This document shows positions 12,186-24,150 of a stretch of 64,000 bases of DNA, piece after piece. Location of the stretch: NCBI GenBank assembly GCA_025506515.1, contig CM046442.1:63125340-63189339 (forward strand), given 5' to 3'. Both the position numbers and the translations under genes were made by a program. The stretch is from Flaveria trinervia. Lineage: Eukaryota > Streptophyta > Magnoliopsida > Asterales > Asteraceae. The notes beneath the pieces are model-generated. The model saw nothing but the letters and a program-made list of their open reading frames with translations, had not been told where the DNA came from and did not search any database. Each line of letters begins with the position of its first letter. The first letter of the stretch is position 1.

Positions 12186-12774
12186 TGTTGAAATTGTATG
12201 CCCAAGACACATACAAGATTTAAATGGTTAGTACGTTATGATCCAAGTCGGGTCATACCCAATAACAAGCTAAACAAACACCAATAAATATTTATTTGTT
12301 GATGAGATCATAAAAATAAATATTGACACCAATTTAGAAAATGGGTTTCTAAAACGTTGCTTTTGTAATAGAACAACATTATATGGATAATTTGTTCGTG
12401 CAAAATTATTGTTTCTTTATTTAAGTAAGTTAAATAATAACAAATAAAAGTGTGTTAATGTTATAAAATTAAAAGAGGTTTTAATTTTATAAACTTAAGT
12501 GCTAAGAGTGTAACTTTTTTTATTAAAATTGAAATGGGGGGAACCCATTTCAAAACTTGATTTCGGCCACCCCTTGTGGGTCTTGGGAATCATTTTAGTC
12601 TTGGTTTTTACAAGACTTTATGCTTGCTTGCACTCTTTCCCTTATCTCTCTCTCTCACACACAACCTACTAGCTTTTCTCTCTTCCCTTTTGGCTGAAAA
12701 TTTCGATTTTTGGCTGCACTTGAAGTTCATCTTGGCTGGATTTTCGCATTTGCAAGAAGGATGTGAGCTTTGGT

Positions 12775-12887
12775 GTTCTTCTACCTAACAAGTTAGGTGT
12801 TTGCTAAGGCTTGTGGGTATACAAGCAATGTTGAAGCTTGTATACCCACAAGCCTTAGCAAACACCTAACTTGTTAGGTAGAAGAAC
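12775..12887. repeat. Perfect 52-bp inverted repeat with 9-nt loop
   Basis: Arms 12775-12826 and 12836-12887 are exact reverse complements over all 52 positions, separated by AATGTTGAA. The C2 LTR has only one copy of the corresponding segment, so this is an inverted duplication inside C1 and not a family feature. Confidence 0.95.
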
Positions 12888-13059
12888 AATAATCGATTAC
12901 GATAAATTGGATCGGATTTTGCAGTTTTTTCTATTTTGGGGGCTATACATTCAAGAAGTGTCATCTTCTTCTTCTCATCCACACCATAACACTTTGTTCT
13001 TGAAAGGTAGTTTCAAGAACACCCTATGGTTGGATTTTAATTTTGATAACATTTCATTT

Positions 13060-13181
<122 letters not shown>

Positions 13182-13199
13182 CCTTTGTTTATGGGTTTT

Positions 13200-13793
13200 T
13201 GCAGGATCGGTTAATGTCACTAAACACTTGGTTTTTCTCTCAAACTCACTTAATCAACACTCGGATAAAAGCAAAGTCTCTAAGAGTTGATAACAATATA
13301 ATAACTAATAATCAAACAAAAGAAGTAATTTTCAAGGTACTTGCATATATTGCTTCTCAACTCAAATGTTACAAGACTTTTACAAGCATATTGTTATGAG
13401 TTACAATGAGAAACTATATATAATACTACCTACAGCCAGATATACTTTAATACTAGCTGGAATCCCCCAACTAAATCAAATACTACAAAGCTATAATTTA
13501 AGGTATCTCGGATAAAGTTTTATCTGAGATATGGTAATTAGGACATGTCCCTGACTTACCTTTGTCACCAACTAAAGTTGGTAACTTGTACTAACATTAA
13601 AAGGTGATAGTGGAATAAAGTAAGGTCAACTACATGGCTCTTTGAGAAAACGCCATGTAGTATCACAGGTTTGCAGCAGAGTGTGAGAGACCATACTTTT
13701 GTCCACTGGTTCATTGCAGTGTCTTCCGAAGGTTAAATGGCTTCGGAAGAACAAGTATTTCCGAAGCCACTTATACTTCAGAAGAGGCTACTT
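13200..13793 (-). repeat. B3 3' LTR, first part
   Basis: Begins TGCAGGATCGG, the same terminal TGCAGGA as B2. Contains copies of the B motif near 13725-13785 (CTTCCGAAGG, CTTCGGAAGA, TTCCGAAG). Interrupted after TACTT by B2 and resumed at 51094. Confidence 0.8.
13789..13793. repeat. Target-site duplication of B2, left copy (TACTT)
   Basis: TACTT immediately left of TGCAGGA; matches 51094-51098. Confidence 0.9.
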
Positions 13794-14589
13794 TGCAGGA
13801 ATGTTGAAGGGTATAAGTTACAACACAACAACACAAAGAGGAGATAAACTAAACTTACATCAAATAGTAAACTGGATTAACCAAGTAGTGACACTAAGAA
13901 CACAAGTAATATAAGAGATAGAACACAAAGAACACAAATATTTGGTTTTCAAGAATGTAGTATATTGCCTTCTCTATATTCTATTACAAGTGTTATAAAG
14001 CATATTCGAAAGATACAAGAACATGAGATACTTATACAACATCCTACAGCCGGCTATACTTTGAATGCCAACTGCATACAATTGACTAGACACACACATA
14101 ATCAATTGTAGAGTCAAAAGGCAGATTGCCTTTTGACTTGTGACTATGACATGCCATAGCTCACATCCTTATCTATTACAAAAAGGATAAAGTACATAAC
14201 GTAGAAAGTTACAGACTCAAGACTGAGATGTACAGTTACCAAAACCATGGAACTTTTCACCAAACCATGTTAGTTGGTGACTTGCATAGTGCAGCAGAAG
14301 GTGTCCAACTTTATGGAACAGTACATCAGATAAAGCATGTTACTAAAAGTCTTCAGAAGAAATCTGTCTTCATGAACTTGAAGCTTCAGAAGACTTTGTC
14401 TCTAAGGTTTCGAAAGACTTCATCTTTGGCATCAGAAGATGTTGGTCTTGGCTTCGGAAGATTTCACACTTAGAGTATTTCTCTTGCACATGTGAAACTT
14501 CCGAAGCATTCTACTTCAATGCACTTGTGCAGCATGCAGGAAAGACTAAAGATGTTTAGGTTGCATCAGCCTCTTCATTAATCTCTACA
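13794..14589 (-). repeat. B2 3' LTR
   Basis: 796 bp from TGCAGGAATG to CTCTACA on the plus strand. Pairs with 50297-51093. Contains several decayed CTTCGGAAG words near 14345-14470 and a TATA-like TATAAG in the same place as the other copy. Confidence 0.92.
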
Positions 14590-14603
14590 AACTTTCCCTA
14601 GGC
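14590..14603 (-). other. B2 polypurine tract (degenerate)
   Basis: Minus strand GCCTAGGGAAAGTT directly before the 3' LTR. The B3 equivalent is GCCTAGGGGGAGTT, so two G to A changes have occurred here. Confidence 0.75.
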
Positions 14604-14630
14604 TAATGCTACCAAAACACTTAGAAAACT

Positions 14631-16794
14631 TTAGATATTAACAGTCCATATTAGGATGATCACCATTCCTTTCTTCATAAGATGATCAGGATCCTTCAGG
14701 CTGTCAAAGTGTCTTCTCATGTCAAAGAGATCATGCAGAGGAAACTGAAACATATCTTGCAATGTATAAATGTCTTTAACGCCTTGATCTCTAATAACAT
14801 GCCACCTTTCTAGATTTGTGGTGTATGTCCAAGACAAGATGGGTCTTCCTGATACTAGAGGAGCTACTGAAGTTGGAGTTGATTGAGCAACCTTTGGGTG
14901 CACATCCTCAGGCTGTTCTGATTCAACCTGAGGTTCAAAAGGGGATGCAGGCTTCTTCTTTTTCTTAGACTTTGGTTTGGAAGCCATCCTCTTCTTTCTC
15001 TTTCCAAATTTTAACTGAGAAGAATGGGCTGCAGCACCAAATTGATCTTCACTGCCTTTCTGAGTTGGGACTTCCTCTCTCTCAGGTTCAGATGGAGAGG
15101 GAGGTTGACCCTGCTGTGGATCAGAAGATGAAGCTTGCTGAGCATTAGCAGGAGGTCTGGGTTGTGTTGTGTCTGTTTGTTCAACCTTATCCTCCACTTC
15201 AGGTGGGGCCTAACCTGGAGTGGAGTGTAAGTCAGTGAGCTCTCCACTCTTAATCTTCTGCTTGATTACCCTGATATGCTCATCCATAGTGGATAGAGAC
15301 ATGGGTCCAAGTATCCTTCCGGACAATCCATACAGCTTCAAGAAGCTCATCATCCTCTGCCTATCCGCAGATTTCTTCATGCTCTTTTGGATGATGGCTC
15401 TTGACTTTGTAGCTTCTTCCCTCAGCTTCTTCTTTGTTGTTTTTCTTTCCTTGACTAACTCAAGCTAAAGTTGTTTTAAGTACTCAAACACAATATAGTC
15501 ATAAGGTAACGGAAGGAGTTCATTTGCCTGATAGAGGCTTGTGGCACTCAGGTAGTTAATCATCTTGATTCTGTTTTCTTCCTTATCTACGTGAGGTTCT
15601 TGTTGAACCACATCCTCTTGTTCAGGACTTTCTTGAACTGGTGAGAGGGTAGGCATACCTTTGTACAGTCTTTTTCTTCTTCTTTCATGTTTGACTTATA
15701 CTAGGAGTTCTGCATCTTCTGCCTCCTTCTTCTCTCTTGACCTTTCCAGATCAACCAAATCATTCAGTTCATCCAAGGGGAGAGAAATGACACTATCTAT
15801 GTCATAGTTCCTACTCTGCAGACTGTTAATCCTGACTGCCCTTAACTCATCATTCATAGTATTTGGTCTGGGGGCAGTCCTGATTGCACACTCCATAAGT
15901 CATGGAGACTCAGTAGAGGAACCTTCTCCCCTTAGCCTCCTTCTCCACTCTCTCTCCTCCTCCTCAATCTCCTCAGATGTCATCTTTCTTTTCCTTTTGT
16001 CACTCTTAGACCTTTGTGACTTAGGGTGGAGAGAGCTTTGGCCTCATTGGTCATTGCAGCATCTGAGCTCAGGCCAGAGAGAGGTTGAGAAGCACCTTCA
16101 CCAGCAGGTGTCTCAGAAGGAATATGGATCTATGCAGTAGTTGGAGATGATGAGACTGGGCTCTCAAGTTTTGTCACTGGGCCTTCAGCCAAGGTTTCCC
16201 CTATAAAGCTAATCTTAGGGTCTTCCTCAACATCTAGTTGACCGATAACATTGCCTGATTGCCTTAGTCTCCTTCTTAGGCTGAACTCTGCAATGATCCT
16301 GTCTTGATTTTGGCCAGTCTGTCAGCTTGTTTTGATTGGCTTGGGTTGACAAGTGGCATGTTGACTAGATCCAGACCTTTATAGTAGTCCAAGTTCTGAA
16401 AGTTAAAGAATTATTGCTATCCTTGGACTCTTATGATGATGAGGGCCTTCCTGTTGTTGTCATACCTCCACCCAATGATATGATTGAAGGATGGTGAAGG
16501 TGACATGGCCCTTGGTATCCCATCCTCAAACAAACTCTGTATCAAGGAGTCTGTGTAGTCCATATCAATGTAAACTAGAGGAGGTTGCTGAGAATGCACA
16601 GTTGCAAGTGAGGATGGTGAGTCCTCAATGTCCATTCTCTCAGAAGAACTCCCAGGTTCTGTGGTTGTAATGACTTTCTCCCCTTTTTGGTAGCATCACC
16701 CACTTGCATAGGTGAGCTGGAGGATAGGTCAATCACATCCACAGGTTCATGTGTTCCTGGTTGAGCTCCCTTAAGGGTCTCCCAGCTAGTTTTT
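14631..16794 (-). pseudogene. B2 ORF3, C-terminal part, interrupted by A2
   Basis: Second half of the B2 third ORF, separated from its start (29359-31019) by A2. Open pieces at 16575-16814, 16417-16635, 15696-15896, 15465-15656 and 14631-15197 are in different frames. Composition is proline/serine-rich with acidic and Lys/Arg-rich runs (KSKKKKKP near 14960). The last segment has a compact hydrophobic/aromatic block (LSWTYTTNLERW, DMFQFPLHDLF). Matches B3 ORF3 in layout. Function unknown. Confidence 0.75.
16790..16794. repeat. Target-site duplication of A2, left copy (TTTTT)
   Basis: TTTTT directly before TGTTGG; matches 29359-29363. A homopolymer, so weaker than the other two pairs, but the LTR ends fix it. 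Confidence 0.85.
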
Positions 16795-16900
16795 TGTTGG
16801 ACCAAAAGAACCAATGAGCCGGATCAGAAAAACCTTTAAGTCCCACAGACGTCACAACAACTACTGAAGACCACAACAGCTGAAGACAACAGCTGATTAC

Positions 16901-17168
16901 AAAGTCTGAAGACAAGTGCTGAAGACAAAGTCTGAAGACAAGTGCTGAAGACAAAGTCTGAAGACAAGTGCTGAAGACAAAGTCTGAAGACAAGTGCTGA
17001 AGACAAAGTCTGAAGACACAACTGCTGAAAATAAAGTCTGAAGACAAGTGCTGAAGACAAAGTCTGAAGACAAGTGCTGAAGACAAAGTCTGAAGACACA
17101 AGTGCTGAAGACAAAGTCTCAAGACACAAGTGCTGAAGACAAAGTCTGAAGACACAAGTGCTGAAGAC
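16901..17168 (+). repeat. 26-28 bp minisatellite in A2 5' LTR (about 10 copies)
   Basis: Unit AAAGTCTGAAGAC followed by A(CA)AGTGCTGAAGAC. Ten tandem copies here against nine in the 3' LTR, which explains most of the LTR length difference. Confidence 0.95.
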
Positions 17169-17534
17169 CAAAGTATCAGACGTTGTCACAACAGCTGAAG
17201 AGGTCTTCTTCAGCAGTTGTGACGGTTAACCTTTGAGTAGTTTTATGTTTTATCTGTTCCGTAGTTTGACACAACAGCTGAAGAATACTTCTTCAGGTGT
17301 TGTGCTCATTAGTAGTTTTATGTTTTTTCAGTAGTTTTGTAAAACGACTGAAGAGCTTGTTTTTCAGTCGTTGTAGTTTCAGTAGTTTCTTATCAGTAGT
17401 TTCATATTTTGTACTTAACACTCTGATATGTTCTCAGTAGTTGTGAACATTTCAGTAGTTTGTTAAGAGTTAGTTATTTTTGAAATAGATCTGCCAGTTG
17501 TCACTTTCCCGTGATAACAGCACCAATTGCACTC

Positions 17535-17542
17535 TATATAAG
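17535..17542 (+). promoter_or_regulatory. TATA box of A2 5' LTR
   Basis: TATATAAG in CACTCTATATAAGGAG, conserved in both A2 LTRs and in A1. Confidence 0.65.
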
Positions 17543-17760
17543 GAGTCTCAACCTATTGTAATAAGCTAGAATGATTTGATCAGAAATATTCGATATTATA
17601 GAAACATTCCTCGTTAGAGAAATATATTCTCTCGTTATAACCGTATTTGTTCTTAATGCATACGAGTATCAAATTCTTGCTACAATTTGTCTAATTCTTG
17701 TTCTCATTCCGCTGCATTACGCTCTAATAAATCAAACTTGTGATCACTGATCCTGACAAA

Positions 17761-17772
17761 TGGTATCAAAGC
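17761..17772 (+). other. A2 primer-binding site (tRNA-iMet, one mismatch)
   Basis: TGGTATCAAAGC, two bases after the LTR; canonical is TGGTATCAGAGC. The G to A change would weaken priming. Confidence 0.88.
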
Positions 17773-17775
17773 AGG

Positions 17776-17992
17776 TTAATCATTGATCGATCTAATAATT
17801 GATCATTTAAACTGCTATTCAAGATCCAAGTTTGATTGAATTAGCATTTTTTTTGCAAGAAACGGTTATAGAGATTGAGTTTTCTGTGTTTCTTGTCATT
17901 CATCCTGAGATTTTCTCTTGGTTTTCATTGAGTCTCTTGTGGTCTATGTAAAAACGTCTAAAAGCTTGAATTAAATTGTATTTGGACTGAAA
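17776..17992 (+). other. A2 5' leader
   Basis: Untranslated leader between primer site and gag ATG, homologous to the A1 and A3 leaders. Nothing else seen. Confidence 0.7.
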
Positions 17993-20900
17993 ATGACTAC
18001 TCTTTCCAATGATCCTCACAATACTAGTTCCTCAACCAAGCCTCCAATGCTGGTTAGGAATGAGTATAACATATGGCAACGACGAATGCTCCATCACCTG
18101 TCTATTAACAGCGCAGGTTGTTGGACATCAGTGGTACATGGTCCACACAAGCCTATGGTGAATAACTCGGAAACCAATCAAATGGTTCCGAAGAGGAAGG
18201 AGCAATACTCAGATGAGGATATGAAATTGTTTGAGATTGATGCAAAAGCCCATGGAATTCTGGCCATGGCACTGCCCAATGAAATCTATTCTGGGCTAAT
18301 GTATCATGAAACTGCCCATGACCTCTGGAACGCCTTGAAAGAACAATTTGGAGGAACAGATGAGGTCTTGGCAAATAATAGAGAAATCCTTGCCCAACAA
18401 TACGAGACATTCTCTCATAGAAAGGGTGAGACATTGACTCAATAGTTTGAGCGGTTCTCTTGTTTGATCTCTGAATTAAAAATGGTCAAACTTGAGTACA
18501 CCAATATCCAGATGAATAACAGATTTCTCAGATCACTGCCTGAGAGATGGGACACATATACTATTGTCCTACGCTCTAGTGCAAATCTGGACAAACTATC
18601 TCTCACCCAACTCCATGGGGAATTGCTCACATTTGAGAGAGAGATAGAACAGAAACGAAAACTGTCTTCATCTAGAAAGCTCACTAAAGACTTTGTACCA
18701 GGCAACACTGCCTTGGTTGGTCATGAGTTAGAATATGCTTCATCTGAATGCCAGTATTATGAGCATATTGATTTCTCCTCAAACACTTCTGATTCTGTGT
18801 TTGTAAGTGTTGATAGTCAGTTTACTGGGTGTAATAATGACAATCTATGCTTCATCATGGATGATCTCAAGGGGATTGCTGATGATGACTTAGAAGAGAT
18901 GGATATTTTTAGCCAAATGGCCTTGATAAATATTAGATCTCAGAAGTTCTACAAAAGAACTGGAAGAAAGTTCCCAGGACTCTCTGGCAAAACCAAAGTT
19001 GGTTTTGACAAGAGTAAGTTGAAGTGTCACAAATGCCACAGGCTTGGACACTTTGCTAGAGAATGCAGATCATCTGGATCTAATTCCTCTGCACCTTTTA
19101 TGACTTTCCCTGGCAATAGTCAACAACACAGAGGGCAACATCCTGTCAATTCTAGTCATCATTCTCAACCACAATCTCCTGCATATTTTGTTCCTCAGGG
19201 TCAAATGCCATATCGTTACCCTTGTTATTACATGCCACAGTCAAATCAAGTTCAAGTTCCTATAGTACCACAACCTCATGCACTACCTCAACCATCTTAA
19301 TCTCATCAACCTCCTCAACCTCAACAACACAGCTTCTTCACCCCTGGAGTTGTTGACTGGAGCAGTTTACCGGATGACACGTCTGGTCATGAACAACTGT
19401 TCACAGGTGCTGGTCAACATAGTGGTGACAGTCCTTTTGGGAATCTGGCTCTCATTGCCCTGGAGTCTACTGAGGGTTCCTGCTCAAATGCATCATCTTC
19501 ACAGGTAACTCAGGTATCTTCAGAGGCTAAAGCCAAGTTATGTTCTGAATCATGCATTGCTGCCTTTGTCTCCATTAGAGAGGCAAATGTAGCATTAATA
19601 AATCAAAAACTTGAGTTTGAGAAAACCATTCCCAAAAGAAAAGTTGAGTTTGAGTCTGCTCTTAATAGTAAAAATGATGAGATTTATAAGCTTAAATGCC
19701 AATTAAATGATGAAAAGGCCAAGATAGAGGTTATTCTGGAAGACCAGAGAAGTCTTAAAGAAACCCTTGCAGTCACCCAGGTAGAGTGTGATCGATGGGT
19801 ACAATCATGCAAAGGTTTTGAAATGCTTCTTAGTAAGCAATCTGCTTCCAATGTGAAGTTTGGTATTGGTTATAATCACACTGCTCCTCCTACAGATTTT
19901 GCTTCAAGAGCAGAAGTGAAATCGGATGGAGAAAGCAATAACCAATCCACCTCATCATGTGATTCACTTTTTGATAGAGCATCATCAAAAGTTGAAGTCA
20001 GCACTAAGCCCTCTCAGAACCCATCAGCTGATGTTGATGGTTCCACTGCTGACACTCACATGATCAAAGAGATGATCAACTCAGGAGCTATTTCTGGAAG
20101 TCCTGAAAGGACTGGAGAGCAAGATTTAACACCTGAAGTTCAAACTCCAACTACTGTCAGCACTGAAGAGAAGAAAACTGTCAGTAGAAAGAGTTTGAAG
20201 ACTACTAAAGAGGAAGTCAAGAAAGCAAATAATGCTTCCAAAGTACTGAAGAGCAAGTCTTCAGTAGTTTCATTCTCTTTAGTTGATGATCAACATAAGA
20301 TGAAGAAGAAACCATGTGAAGTATGTGGTTTGTTCAATCATCTTACAGATGATTGTTGGTACAAAAGGGGATCCAAACTCAAACATAAAGAGGAAAGTAA
20401 AGAGAAAATGGTTAAAATGAAAACTAAGTTTGAAGCCACATTTGTACCAGCAACATCAAATCCTGTAACCTTTAAGTCCAAAAAGAAATCCAAAAAGGAA
20501 GGGGTTAAACAGGTAACAGCTAAGATTGCTCAAAAGAAGAAGGTGCAACATAGGAACTTATCAAACTCCAATGCCAATGTGTCTGAAGAGCTGAAAGCCT
20601 TATCACAAAATCAGACACAGCTGGTAATGATGGTTCAACATCTATTGGGAAGAGTTAACCAATTAGATGTTCCTATGTTGAAACCACAGAAAAGGAGGTC
20701 CAAGCCAAAGGATTCCTTTTCTTCACCAGTTTCTTCCTCTCAGGCTGTTGTTTCCAACAAACATGTTAGTTTACCATCTGTTGATGAGAACAGGCCTAAA
20801 ACCAAAAAGGTTTGGGTCTCAAAATCTAACTAATTTGTTGTATTTTGCAGGGTTCTTCAACATACCTCAGAGGCATCTGGTATGTAGACAGTGGAGGATC

Positions 20901-23900
20901 AATGCATATGACAGGAAACAGATCACTTCTTAATGACTACTCTCAAGGAAGGAAGGGGTTTGTGTCATTTGGCAATGATGCAAAGGGTTACATCATCGGC
21001 AAAGGCTTTGTTTCCAGTGGGGAAATAAAGTTTGATGATGTTAACCATGTGGAAAATCTCAAGTACAACCTCTTGAGTGTCAGTCAAATGTGTGACAAAG
21101 GCCATGTTGCTCTTTTCACCAGTCAGAACTGTCGGATTCTGTCATCCAAAGTTCTAAGTTTGATTGATAAGGTCTTGGATGAACACACTCTCTTAAAGGC
21201 CAATAGGACAGGAAGAGTGTATGCCTTAGATCTTTCCAAGAAAATAGATCTCAAAGGCCATCCTTGCCTATTTTCCAAGGCATCCCCTCAAGAATCTATT
21301 CTATGGCATAGAAGGCTGGGTCATGTTAATCTCAAAACATAAATCAGCTGATAAACCATGGTTTAGTAAGAGGACTGCCTATGAAGGAGTTCAAGTGTGA
21401 AGATAACTGCACTGCTTGTTTAAAAGGAAAACAGCACAAAGCTTCATTTCCCTCCATAGAAGAACCTAAGTCCACTGCCTGCTTACAGCTTCTTCACATG
21501 GATCTCTTTGGTCCTGTGAGAGTGATGAGTATGGCTAAGAAGAAATACTGTCGGTAATTGTGGATGATTACTCCAGATTTGTATGGACTTTCTTCTTGCA
21601 TTCAAAGGATGAGGTTGCGCAGTCCATTATGAACTTTGTGTTACACGTTGAGAAGCAGTATTCCCTACCAGTTAAGTGTGTGAGGAGTGACAATGGTACT
21701 GAATTCAGAAACCACACACTTGATGAGTTTTACTTATCAAAGGAATCAAGAGGCAGTATAGTATCCCAAGAACTCCTGAGCAAAATGGAGTAGTGGAGAG
21801 AAAGAACAGGACCCTTATTGAAGCTGCAAGGTCCATGTTGGCTGATTCTGGACTGCCAATGACTTTTTGGGCTGAAGCTGTCAATACAGCTTGCTATGTA
21901 TAGAATAGAGTTCTAGTAGCTCAGAGGTTGATGAGGACTCCATATGAAGTTCTTCATCATTTGGCCCCTCTAATTTCATTCTTCAGAGCATTTGGGTGTC
22001 CTTGTTTCATTCTCAACACACGGGATCAACTCCAAAAATTTGATCCTAAGGTGGATGCAGGGTACTTTGTTGGTTATTCATCAACTTGCAAACATACAGA
22101 GTCTTCAACTGTAGAAAAAGATGGTTGAAGAGACTCTAATGTTAAGTTTAATGAATCTCCAAAGGACAAGATTCACAAAGCCCTGTGGAGATATTTGATT
22201 TGGACATACTGCAATATGTTCCTTATCAAACTCCTGCTGTTGCTCCTGTCAACAGTTCACCACCTGGTGGTTCTGCTAGTGCTCATGATGATGATGATAG
22301 CAGTACTCACCTCTTCAGGTTTAGTGATCAACTGCCTGATTCAGCTAGACCTGATGGTCCTGTAGCTCCAGTAGCACCATCCACAACAAATGCGATGAGA
22401 TTTCTTCAAATTCACTTCCTTTGAATTACTATCCACTGATTGGTTTCAAGGAAATGATTCACCATCACCATCTGTTGCTGCTGAGCCTGCTACAAACACT
22501 TGCACAGATCTGATTGTGTATCAAGATCTGAAGAATCACCCTATGTCTCAAATCATTAGTGTTATCACTACTGGCGTATCAACAAGAACTCAATTGTGAA
22601 ATTTCTGCTTCTATGCTCTCTTATCAGTTAGCAAGAGCCAAATAATATAACATTGCTTTAAAGGACAATGGATGGGTTGATGCCATGAGGCTTGAGCTTC
22701 TTTCGTTCAAGCAATGGAGAAGTGGAACTGGTTCCTCTACCTCCAGTAAGTGTGCAATAGGCACTAAATGGGTGTTTAGGAACAAAACTGATGAAAATGG
22801 GCTTATTGTTAAGAACAAGGCCAGACTGGTTATTCAGGGGTTTGCACAAGAAGAAGGTATTGATTATGATGAAACCTTTGCCCCTGTAGCCAGACTGGAA
22901 GCAATTCGATTGTTTTTAGCTTATGCTGCTTATCAAAACCTTAAAGTTTTTCAAATGGATGTCAAAAGTGCATTTTTGTATGGGAAAATTAAAGAAGAGG
23001 TTTATGTATGTCAACCACCAGGCTTTGAGGACAATAAACATCCTAATTGGGTGTATAAGCTTGATAAGGCTTTTATGGGTTGAAACAAGCTCCTAGAGCC
23101 TGGTATGAGACATTATCAAACTTTCTTCTGGAAAATAATTTCACTAGAGGCTCCATAGACAAGACTTTATTCATTAAGAAAGCTGGGCAGCATAATCTAC
23201 TTGTTCAAATTTATGTAGATGATATTATTTTTGCATCCTCTGATCCATAGTTGTGTGATGCCTTTACAAAGTTGATGCAACAAAAGTTTGAAATGAGTGC
23301 CATGGGAGAATTACAGTTCTTTCTGGGTTTGCAAATCAAACAAAAGGCTGATGGAATTTTCATTCATCAGTCCAAATACACAAAAGATCTTTTGGAAAAG
23401 TTTGATTTACAAAACTGTAAGCCCTGTTCTACCCCCATGTGCAGCACCACACAACTGGATAGAGATCAGAAAGGTAAAGTGTTGATGAAACACTTTACAG
23501 ATGTATGATTGGGTCCTGATGTATTTAACAGCTTCTAGACCAGATATTATGTTTGCTACATGTGTTTGTGCTAGATTTCAGGCTGCACCTAAGGAGTCTC
23601 ATTTGATTGCAGTCAAGGGGATCTTTTGATATGTGCAAGGCACTCCATTTCTAGGTTTATGGTATTCTACTAGACATTATCAAAATTAGTTGCCTTTTCT
23701 GACAGTGACTATGCAGGGGTAAGTTGACCAGGAAATCAACTTCTGGTGGATGTCAATTCCTAGGCAACTGCTTGATTTCTTGGCAGAGCAAGAAACAGAC
23801 CTCAGTTGCTACATCAACTGCTGAAGCAGAGTACATTGCCGCTGCAAGCTGTACATCTCAGGTACTCTGGCTTCAAAACCAATTATTGGATTATGGCATA

Positions 23901-24150
23901 ACAGAGACTAAGACCCCATTGTTAATGGACAGCTCTTCAGCTTTTTGTATTGTCAAGAATCCTGTCGGCACTCTACGACTAAACATATTGAAATCAGACA
24001 CCATTTTATTAGAGATTGTTTTGAAAAAGGTCTGATTGATCCAAAATTTGTTGCTAGTGCTGATGAGCTTGTAGACATTTTTACTAAGCCTTTGGATAGT
24101 TCAACTTTCACAACCTGGTGTTAAGGCTTGGTATGCTGCAGCTAGAATAA
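17993..24150 (+). pseudogene. A2 gag-pol, broken by stops and frameshifts
   Basis: Starts MTTLSND; gag is UBN2-like with zinc knuckle CHKCHRLGHFAREC at 19025-19066 and a second Cys/His motif at 20315-20356. Protease DSG lies at 20887-20895, integrase at about 21480-21900 (MDLFGP, DNGTEF, VERKNRTL), RT YVDD at 23212-23223, RNase H to the TAA at 24148-24150. Premature stops include TAG 18443-18445, TAA 19298-19300 and TAG 23248-23250, with frameshifts through integrase, RT and RNase H. As read it cannot make a full polyprotein. Gag itself ends at TAA 20831-20833, and protease is in another frame. The insert interrupts B2 ORF3, so its RNA would be antisense to B2. Confidence 0.95.
20826..20850 (+). 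promoter_or_regulatory. A2 gag/protease junction with stop and splice-acceptor-like signal
   Basis: CTAAC (20826-20830), TAA stop of gag (20831-20833), T-rich tract and TTTTGCAG ending at 20850. The protease frame (another phase, itself blocked by a TAA just upstream) opens here. Resembles a plant branch point, pyrimidine tract and 3' splice site. The same layout is in A1 and B2. Confidence 0.45.

Larger units (their letters stand above)
16795..17758 (+). repeat. A2 5' LTR
   Basis: 964 bp, TGTTGGACC to CCTGACA. U3 contains a ~27 bp minisatellite (16901-17168) and many CAGTAGTTT and CAGCTGAAG words up to about 17460, then the TATA box. Confidence 0.96.

Noticed and set aside
12576..12788. Small hydrophobic ORF that could pass for a membrane peptide
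   Set aside because: Lies inside the C1 LTR, ends in the inverted duplication, and is not kept open in the matching C2 LTR.
16901..17168. CRISPR-like regular array
   Set aside because: Units are contiguous, with no unique spacers, and lie in the LTR of a plant retrotransposon.
16733..17189. Two long minus-strand ORFs with repeated Leu-Cys-Leu-Gln-His residues
   Set aside because: They are translations of the 27 bp minisatellite in the A2 LTR; the same happens at 28390-28790 in the other LTR. No start context or family support.
20810..20850. A 41-nt mini-intron from AAG|GTTTGG to GCAG at the A2 gag end
   Set aside because: Too short for a plant intron; if splicing occurs, the donor must be further upstream.
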